Assembly: GCA_016763815.1 (NCBI GenBank)
Contig: JAESTB010000327.1
Coordinates: 1 to 7,156 of the forward strand
Direction: 5' to 3'
DNA from: Arenicella sp.
GTDB lineage: Bacteria > Pseudomonadota > Gammaproteobacteria > Arenicellales > Arenicellaceae
Length of the DNA stretch: 7,156 nt
Part shown: positions 1-4,680 of the stretch, one piece after another
Layout: the number at the start of each line of letters is the position of its first letter
Position numbering within the stretch: position 1 is the stretch's first letter
Position numbers and translations under genes: made by a program
The notes under the pieces: generated by a model
What the model saw: only the letters and a program-made list of their open reading frames with translations
Told to the model about the DNA's origin: nothing
Database searches by the model: none

Positions 1-445
1 AAAACAAGAAGAATAAGAACAGGTCCATCGCTAGGAATACGCCAATAACACCCGCCAGTGTCCAAAGTATATTGGCTTGGAAAAAGCCTTGTCGTTGATT
101 CTGCTCATTCCAAGATGAGATGATGGCGATCGCACCTAGTACTAATGTTAGTGCAACTAATATTAAGCTCAAGCCGTCCATCGCCAGATGCAGGCTAATG
201 CCAAATCTTGGTATCCAGTCTAGTTGGTAACTTAACAACCAAGTCGATGCGCTTGCTGCTCCTGAACCAGCGCCGATAGCCAATGGCTCGGGCGAAAGGC
301 TAGCGGTAGCAAGCAGTAAATAGAGTAGGTCAGCGATTACAATCACTAAGGCAAATAGACGCGGGGTATTACTACCAAATCGCTCAGACCACCAGCTAAT
401 AGCTCCGCCAATTAGCAACACCAAGATTAGGCATATCATTAACAT
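1..445 (-). CDS. nuoM: NADH-quinone oxidoreductase subunit M (NuoM), N-terminal part, cut by window edge
   Basis: NuoM is one of the three antiporter-like proton-channel subunits in the membrane arm of complex I. The reading frame starts with ATG at 445, inside the TAATG that ends nuoL, and stays open to base 1, giving 148 codons of a protein usually about 500 residues long. The start MLMICLILVLLIGGAISWW is followed by ERFG, then DWIPRFGISLHLAMDGLSL (residues 76-94) and GVIGVFLAMDLFLFF (132-146). These align well with the E. coli NuoM N-terminus as I recall it, including the hydrophobic first helices. The window ends just before the Trp-Glu expected at residues 149-150; that Glu corresponds to E. 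coli Glu144, needed for proton pumping. A second in-frame ATG at 439 could also serve as the start. No good Shine-Dalgarno sequence precedes either one, so translation probably depends on coupling to nuoL. Identity is secure; the exact start is less so. Confidence 0.93.
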   Translation of the reverse strand, partial: MLMICLILVLLIGGAISWWSERFGSNTPRLFALVIVIADLLYLLLATASLSPEPLAIGAGSGAASASTWLLSYQLDWIPRFGISLHLAMDGLSLILVALTLVLGAIAIISSWNEQNQRQGFFQANILWTLAGVIGVFLAMDLFLFFLF

Positions 446-1011
446 TAGCGCGCCCACCCGAATATCGATACTAGAACGATTAAACCAAACACCATGCTAG
501 TCAAGTACCAGCGCATCTTGCCGGTCTGTGAGTTACTAAGCAATTGATGCAGTGCGACAGAAATATTCACTACGCCGTGATAGATTTTATCTAGCCATTC
601 GCCACGCATCGCATTAGAAACCGCCACATACGGCGACACAATCAAGCGCTTATAAAGCGTGTCTATAGCCCATCCGCTTTTCCAAAAGTGACTAAGCGCT
701 TGGCCAGTAGAAGAGTCGGTAACGCTTGAGAATGAGTTGCTTTTTTTGTAGTAAGTCAGCCATGCAATAAACACACCAATCAATGGAATAGCAATTGAAA
801 TGCCTTCAATTAGATAACTCACGTGGTGTTCAGCTGAGGTTGGGAAAACGCTAGTAAGAGGAAGAGCGAACCAACCGCCAATAAGAGACAATACGCAGAG
901 TAGCGCAAGTGGCCCAGCCATACGCCAACCTGGCTGTTTATCGGGCTCGGTGTGTGCGTCTCCAAAGAACACAATAAACACTAAGCGAAAACTATAAATT
1001 GCGGTGAGCAA
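445..1011 (-). CDS. nuoL: NuoL C-terminal fragment, downstream of the frameshift
   Basis: This is the C-terminal third of NuoL in a different frame from the N-terminal part. A 188-codon open frame can be drawn from a TTG at 1011, but that TTG is a Leu codon inside the gene, not a real start. The same frame extends upstream with NuoL-like sequence (NWSTYGPWLWAGGLLGALLT) to about 1074, giving 209 genuine residues. Recognisable features are LTAIYSFRLVFIVFFGD just after the junction, then hydrophobic helices. Near residue 110 of the 188-codon frame lies GWAIDTLYKRLIVSPYVAVS, typical of the lateral-helix region, and a final membrane helix ends in IFGWAR. Stop TAA at 447-445 overlaps the nuoM ATG. 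It is unlikely to be translated independently, since I see no strong ribosome binding site. Confidence 0.8.
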   Translation of the reverse strand: MLTAIYSFRLVFIVFFGDAHTEPDKQPGWRMAGPLALLCVLSLIGGWFALPLTSVFPTSAEHHVSYLIEGISIAIPLIGVFIAWLTYYKKSNSFSSVTDSSTGQALSHFWKSGWAIDTLYKRLIVSPYVAVSNAMRGEWLDKIYHGVVNISVALHQLLSNSQTGKMRWYLTSMVFGLIVLVSIFGWAR

Positions 1012-2303
1012 CGCACCAAGTAGACCACCAGCCCATAACCATGGCCCATATGTGCTCCAATTATAGTTGATGTTCCGTGCAGTTCGAAGGCCGACAGGAG
1101 TATTTGGTCTTTACTGAAAAAACCAGAGGTGAAGGGTAGTGCCGCTAAGGCCGCTGAGCCTATTAGAAAACTCCAGAATACAATTGGTAATTTGCTTCTC
1201 AAACCGCCCATTTTAAAAATATTATGCTGATGATGTAGGCAATGTATTACCGCGCCCGCTGCCAGAAACAAAAGAGCCTTAAAGAACGCATGGGTCATCA
1301 AATGAAAAATGCCAGCGCTCCAAGCACCGACACCAAGCGCTAGAAACATATAGCCAATTTGGCTGATGGTGGAGTAAGCCAGAATTCGTTTGATATCGGT
1401 TTGGTTTAGAGCGGCAAACGCGGCTAATAAAAGCGTTGCAAGCCCAATAACGGCGACCAACATTAACACATCAGGCGCCAACAGAAACAAACCATGTGTG
1501 CGCGCAATCAAATATACACCTGCGGTCACCATGGTCGCGGCGTGTATTAAGGCACTTACTGGCGTTGGGCCAGCCATGGCATCAGGTAACCATGTATGCA
1601 AAGGCAATTGCGCCGATTTGCCAACCGCACCGCCCAATAATAGCAGGGCCGCGATAGCGGGGATGGCGTCGCCGATTACCCAGGTGTTATTGGCTGCTTC
1701 TAGCATGGGTTGAATTTCTAAGGTTCTTAATTCAGTGAAGAGTAAAAATAGGCCTAATGCCATGGCCGTATCACCAACGCGAGTCACCACAAAAGCCTTA
1801 CGTGATGCGGCACCATTGGCAGGGTCTTTGTACCAAAAGCCAACTAATAAATAACTGCATACACCAACACCTTCCCAGCCAAGGTACAGTAGCAGCAGGT
1901 TGTCGGCCAAAACCAGAATGAGCATCGCCGCGACGAACATATTCATGTAAGCGAAGTAGCGACTGTAATCGCTGTCGTGCTGCATGAACTCGGTTGAATA
2001 CAAGTGAATTAGAAAGCCAACGCCGGTGATGACCGACATCATTACCAAGGTTAATTGATCGACATAGAATGAGAAGCTGGGTGAAAAATCGCCGATATTC
2101 ATCCATGTCCATAGATGCACGGAATAGGGCGATTGGGATAGCATGAATTGCCAACCGATGGCCAATACCAATAGCGCCGCTAAGCCGACCGAGCCGGCGC
2201 CAAACAATGCCACTAGTTTACGTGGCAGCCGGCCAGCGGTTAAGATTAACAGCACAGAGCTGACAAAAGGGAGTAGCGGGACTAGCCAGACGTAATTCAA
2301 CAT
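981..2303 (-). CDS. nuoL: NuoL N-terminal fragment (about residues 1-409 are genuine)
   Basis: This is the 440-codon frame before the frameshift, from ATG at 2303 to TAG at 983-981. It holds the antiporter-like core (Proton_antipo_N plus Proton_antipo_M type) with many hydrophobic helices. Residue numbers coincide with E. coli NuoL: LGWEGVG carries Glu144, RVGDTA Asp178, GKSAQLPLHTWLPDAM Lys229, SALIHAATM His254, HAFFKALLF Lys342 and GFFSKDQ Lys399. All expected charged residues of the proton path are therefore present. From about residue 410 onward the sequence (GTSTIIGAHMGHGYG and beyond) no longer resembles NuoL and is probably out-of-frame translation of the next segment. A protein ending here would lack the last helices and the lateral helix. 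Confidence 0.85.
   Translation of the reverse strand: MLNYVWLVPLLPFVSSVLLILTAGRLPRKLVALFGAGSVGLAALLVLAIGWQFMLSQSPYSVHLWTWMNIGDFSPSFSFYVDQLTLVMMSVITGVGFLIHLYSTEFMQHDSDYSRYFAYMNMFVAAMLILVLADNLLLLYLGWEGVGVCSYLLVGFWYKDPANGAASRKAFVVTRVGDTAMALGLFLLFTELRTLEIQPMLEAANNTWVIGDAIPAIAALLLLGGAVGKSAQLPLHTWLPDAMAGPTPVSALIHAATMVTAGVYLIARTHGLFLLAPDVLMLVAVIGLATLLLAAFAALNQTDIKRILAYSTISQIGYMFLALGVGAWSAGIFHLMTHAFFKALLFLAAGAVIHCLHHQHNIFKMGGLRSKLPIVFWSFLIGSAALAALPFTSGFFSKDQILLSAFELHGTSTIIGAHMGHGYGLVVYLVRCSPQFIVFA
1060..1113 (-). other. Frameshift zone in nuoL (one base missing, best placed at about 1075)
   Basis: The downstream frame is closed upstream by a TAA at 1113-1111, and the conserved GFFSKDQ before it is in the upstream frame, so the switch must occur below 1113. 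The downstream frame is convincingly NuoL-like by about 1060. The simplest repair is at CAC-GG-AAC (1079-1072), where a two-base Gly codon at 1076-1075 needs one more base. That gives ELHG followed by NINYNWSTYGPWLWAGG. A missing G in GGG or a missing A in AAA would both fit, that is, shortening of a three-base run. There is no long homopolymer or slippery heptamer here. Confidence 0.75.
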
Positions 2304-2617
2304 TAGCTGTTTAACCTCGTGGCTTGATCCATGTCGAGCGTTCTAAAGCGTCGCTGTATTTGTAGTACCAAGCCCAAGCCAACCGATACTTCGGCTGCAG
2401 CTACGGTGAGAATCAGCATAAAAATTACTTGGCCATCGGCTTGCTGCCATGCTGTGCCAGCGGCGACAAAGGCCAAACCAGCTGAATTTAACATCACTTC
2501 TAGCGACATCAAGATGAAAATTATATTTCGGCGAAACATAATTCCCGCTAAGCCTACTACGAACAACAACGTGGCAACGATCAGTACATGATTTAGAGGT
2601 ATCGCTAGGCCTTCCAT
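2303..2617 (-). CDS. nuoK: NADH-quinone oxidoreductase subunit K (NuoK)
   Basis: NuoK is a small three-helix membrane subunit of complex I, equivalent to mitochondrial ND4L, and forms part of the proton path between NuoH/J and the antiporter-like subunits. The protein has 104 residues against 100 in E. coli. Helix 1 follows MEGLAIPLNHVL, helix 2 holds NIIFILMSLEVMLNSAG with Glu40, and helix 3 holds MLILTVAAAEVSVGL with Glu76. These two acidic residues match E. coli Glu36 and Glu72, which the literature reports as important for pumping. The ATG at 2617 is well supported: it overlaps the nuoJ stop in TAATG and has AGGAG (2630-2626) 8 bases upstream. The stop TAA at 2305-2303 in turn overlaps the nuoL ATG. 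Nothing looks abnormal in this gene. Confidence 0.97.
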   Translation of the reverse strand: MEGLAIPLNHVLIVATLLFVVGLAGIMFRRNIIFILMSLEVMLNSAGLAFVAAGTAWQQADGQVIFMLILTVAAAEVSVGLGLVLQIQRRFRTLDMDQATRLNS

Positions 2618-3171
2618 TAAGCTTGCTCCTGATTTTCTGCACTATTTTCTCTGGGTTCTATGGCTTCTGCGGGTTCGCTTAAACGAAATCGACGGCCAAC
2701 ATGGTAGGCGCCGACCAAGCCGGCTAATAACAGCATAGAGGCGATTTCTACCGCCAATACATATGGCCCAAATAGGGTAAGGCCGACTTGCTTTGCACCG
2801 ATCAACGCGCCAGTTTGAGGGCCGTCTACGTTAGCGATAACTAATAGCATTTCGATTAACAATACCGCTGATAGAATCGATGGGCCAATCCAAACCGTCG
2901 GATGCATCCGTTGGCGTTCGCGCTGGTTGCCTTCTTCGCCAAGGTTAAGCATCATAATGACAAACACGAAGAGCACCATAATAGCGCCAGCATAAATAAC
3001 CACTTCAAGCGCTGCGGCGAATGGCGCGCCAAGTAAAAAAAAGATTACCGCTACCGCTAAAAGAGAAACAATAAGATAGATAAGTGCATGCGCCGCATTA
3101 CTCCGAGTTAGAGCGAACACCGTGGCTAAAATGGCCACGGTCGAGGCGATATAGAAGAGTATCAATTCCAT
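2617..3171 (-). CDS. nuoJ: NADH-quinone oxidoreductase subunit J (NuoJ)
   Basis: NuoJ is the ND6-type membrane subunit of complex I, with five predicted helices. It lies next to NuoK and NuoH and takes part in coupling quinone reduction to proton movement. The protein is 184 residues, the same as E. coli. Diagnostic stretches are NAAHALIYLIVSLLAVAVIFF (residues 25-45), then ALEVVIYAGAIMVLFVFVIM (54-73), which is the conserved third helix with Glu56 and Tyr60. LTLFGPYVLAVEIASMLLLAGLVGAYHVGR follows near residues 131-160. The C-terminal 25 or so residues are hydrophilic and Glu-rich, as in relatives. The ATG at 3171 overlaps the nuoI stop (TAATG), and the stop overlaps the nuoK start. All key positions that I can recall are intact. 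Confidence 0.97.
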   Translation of the reverse strand: MELILFYIASTVAILATVFALTRSNAAHALIYLIVSLLAVAVIFFLLGAPFAAALEVVIYAGAIMVLFVFVIMMLNLGEEGNQRERQRMHPTVWIGPSILSAVLLIEMLLVIANVDGPQTGALIGAKQVGLTLFGPYVLAVEIASMLLLAGLVGAYHVGRRFRLSEPAEAIEPRENSAENQEQA

Positions 3172-3710
3172 TATGGCAATAGACTCCTTATGTCGATTGG
3201 CTCGGCTTCGTTCTCAGCTTGACCTTTTTTCTTACCCTCAATCTCCATGCCCGCAACTCGGTAGAAATTATAGTCGTGATATTTTCCTGGCCCGTCGATC
3301 ATCAAATGTTCTTTTTCGTAGATCATATTTTCGCGCTCGTATTCGCACATTTCAAAATCCGGTATAAGCTGAAAGGCGTTGGTTGGGCATGCCTCTTCGC
3401 ACAAGCCACACATAATGCAGCGAGAGAAGTTAATGCGGAAAAATTCAGGATACCAACGGCCATCTTCTTCTCGAGTGCCTTGTTGCAGTGAGATGCAATC
3501 GGGAGGGCAGGCGGCCGCGCATAAGTTGCAGGCAACACAGCGCTCATCACCATCAGGGTCTTGAGTGAGAACAATTCGTCCTCTATAACGCGGTGCTAAA
3601 TAGGGTTTTTCCTCGGGGTATTGAACGGTCTCGGCTTTCGTAAAGCTGTGCAGCAAAATAGTCCATATCGTTCTCAATTGGCTGACTAACGATTCTACTA
3701 AATCACGCAT
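3171..3710 (-). CDS. nuoI: NADH-quinone oxidoreductase subunit I (NuoI), two-[4Fe-4S] ferredoxin-like subunit
   Basis: NuoI (TYKY/NDUFS8 family) sits where the peripheral arm meets the membrane and carries clusters N6a and N6b, which pass electrons toward the last cluster, N2, in NuoB. The 179-residue protein compares with 180 in E. coli. Two classic CxxCxxCxxxCP motifs are complete: Cys58, 61, 64 and 68 (CVACNLCAAACP) and Cys98, 101, 104 and 108 (CIMCGLCEEACP). The N-terminal 25 residues form the amphipathic helix that anchors it to the membrane surface. The C-terminal stretch with GPGKYHDYNFYRVAGM and ending PIDIRSLLP is typical of gammaproteobacteria. ATG at 3710 has GGAG (3720-3717) 6 bases upstream and begins one base after the nuoH stop. 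No ligand is missing. Confidence 0.97.
   Translation of the reverse strand: MRDLVESLVSQLRTIWTILLHSFTKAETVQYPEEKPYLAPRYRGRIVLTQDPDGDERCVACNLCAAACPPDCISLQQGTREEDGRWYPEFFRINFSRCIMCGLCEEACPTNAFQLIPDFEMCEYERENMIYEKEHLMIDGPGKYHDYNFYRVAGMEIEGKKKGQAENEAEPIDIRSLLP
3183..3189 (-). promoter_or_regulatory. Ribosome binding site for nuoJ, long spacing
   Basis: AAGGAGT on the minus strand, inside the last codons of nuoI, is the strongest Shine-Dalgarno match in the window. The spacing from GGAG to the nuoJ ATG is 12 bases, longer than usual. With the TAATG overlap, termination and restart at the junction would help the ribosome find the start. Confidence 0.6.
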
Positions 3711-3711
3711 A

Positions 3712-4680
3712 TTAAGCTCCGGCTATCCAAAGCGCCACGGCGCCTGTTATCACGAGGTTTATGAGGGTGATAGGCAACATGATTTTCCAGCCTAGTGACA
3801 TCAGTTGGTCGTAGCGTGGCCTAGGTATTGCACAACGTAAAAGAATAAAGAAACAAATAACTAGAAAGGTTTTTAATGAAAACCAAATGATGGCCGGGAT
3901 AAAGGTGAGCGAAAATGGTGCTAGCCAGCCGCCGAAGAATAGGGTGGTGATCATGCACGAAATTAGAATCAGCCCTAGATACTCACCAAGCATGAACATG
4001 GCAAACTTCATGCCGCTGTATTCGGTGTGAAAACCAGCGGTGAGTTCGTGCTCGGCTTCTGGTAAATCGAACGGCAGTCGATGGCTTTCGGCAATCGCGG
4101 CGATTACAAACACGAATAGACCTAGGAACTGAGAGAAGCAATACCAGCCATCTCGCTGAGATTCAACGATGTCTGCCATGCTGAAGCTACCGCTGAGCAT
4201 CACAACGCCCATTAGCGACAAACCCATAAAGACTTCGTAGCTGACCATTTGCGCCGCCGACCGTAGACCACCTAATAGCGCGTATTTATTATTAGATGCT
4301 AGGCCGCCTAACAACACGCTGTAGACCGCTAATGAGGTCATGCCGAGAAAGAACAGTAGACCAATGTTTAGGTCTATGATTTGTAAGCCGGGGCCAAACG
4401 GAACCACGGCAAAGCCCAATAGCATGGCCACCACGATCGCTGTTGGGGCGAATATAAACACCCATTTATCGGCGAATGGCGGTACCCAATCATGTTTGGT
4501 TAATAACTTAATCATGTCGGCCGCGACCTGGCCTATGCCAAAGGGGCCAAGTCGGTTGGGGCCGTAGCGGTCTTGCCATAAACCGAGTAAACGCCTTTCG
4601 AACCAAGTCGTCACAGCAGCGCCACCTACGGCGCCAAGCATGACTGAAATAGCGAACACAATAATCCAAAAATCAGACAT
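3712..4680 (-). CDS. nuoH: NADH-quinone oxidoreductase subunit H (NuoH)
   Basis: NuoH (ND1 equivalent) is an eight-helix membrane subunit that links the quinone chamber to the membrane arm. The protein has 322 residues against 325 in E. coli. Conserved blocks appear in order: FERRLLGLWQDRYGPNRLGP (27-46), KLLTKHDWVPP (58-68), NNKYALLGGLRSAAQMVSYEV (130-150), ESHRLPFDLPEAEHELTAGF (198-217) with the Glu/Arg cluster lining the quinone entrance, TEYSGMKFAMFMLGEY (219-234) and RPRYDQLMSLGWK (287-299). I chose ATG at 4680. It has GGGAG 6 bases upstream, gives the usual N-terminus MSDFWII, and overlaps the nuoG stop by 8 bases (ATGTCTGA). A TTG at 4698 would add only six residues (MSWECR) that include the ribosome binding site itself, so I reject it. 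The stop is TAA at 3714-3712. Confidence 0.96.
   Translation of the reverse strand: MSDFWIIVFAISVMLGAVGGAAVTTWFERRLLGLWQDRYGPNRLGPFGIGQVAADMIKLLTKHDWVPPFADKWVFIFAPTAIVVAMLLGFAVVPFGPGLQIIDLNIGLLFFLGMTSLAVYSVLLGGLASNNKYALLGGLRSAAQMVSYEVFMGLSLMGVVMLSGSFSMADIVESQRDGWYCFSQFLGLFVFVIAAIAESHRLPFDLPEAEHELTAGFHTEYSGMKFAMFMLGEYLGLILISCMITTLFFGGWLAPFSLTFIPAIIWFSLKTFLVICFFILLRCAIPRPRYDQLMSLGWKIMLPITLINLVITGAVALWIAGA

Larger units (their letters stand above)
445..2303 (-). pseudogene. nuoL: nuoL, NADH-quinone oxidoreductase subunit L, interrupted by a -1 frameshift
   Basis: NuoL is the most distal proton-channel subunit of complex I and carries the long lateral helix that runs along the membrane arm. The whole gene spans ATG at 2303 to TAA at 447-445, which is 1859 bases and not a multiple of three. 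Restoring one base near 1075 gives a 619-residue protein, close to the 613 of E. coli NuoL. Both halves read as normal NuoL in their own frames, so this is one gene with a single lesion rather than two genes. It sits in the usual place between nuoK and nuoM and shares TAATG junctions with both. A weak Shine-Dalgarno (GAGG, 2318-2315) lies 11 bases before the start. As written, the sequence cannot make full-length NuoL. A sequencing or assembly error is as likely as true inactivation, because everything else in the gene looks conserved. Confidence 0.88.

Noticed and set aside
1060..1113. Programmed ribosomal frameshift in nuoL
   Set aside because: I see no slippery heptamer at the seam, no obvious downstream stem-loop, and I know of no precedent in nuoL; a plain deletion explains the data.
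1390..1713. 107-codon plus-strand open frame opposite nuoL
   Set aside because: Antisense shadow of conserved nuoL coding sequence; low-complexity Ala/Thr/Asn-rich product and no supporting start signals seen.
1798..2154. 118-codon minus-strand open frame inside nuoL
   Set aside because: It is out of frame with nuoL, which is clearly coding here with conserved residues; the translated protein resembles no family I know.
2343..2642. 99-codon minus-strand open frame overlapping nuoK
   Set aside because: Alternate frame of nuoK, whose own frame has the conserved Glu residues and a good ribosome binding site.
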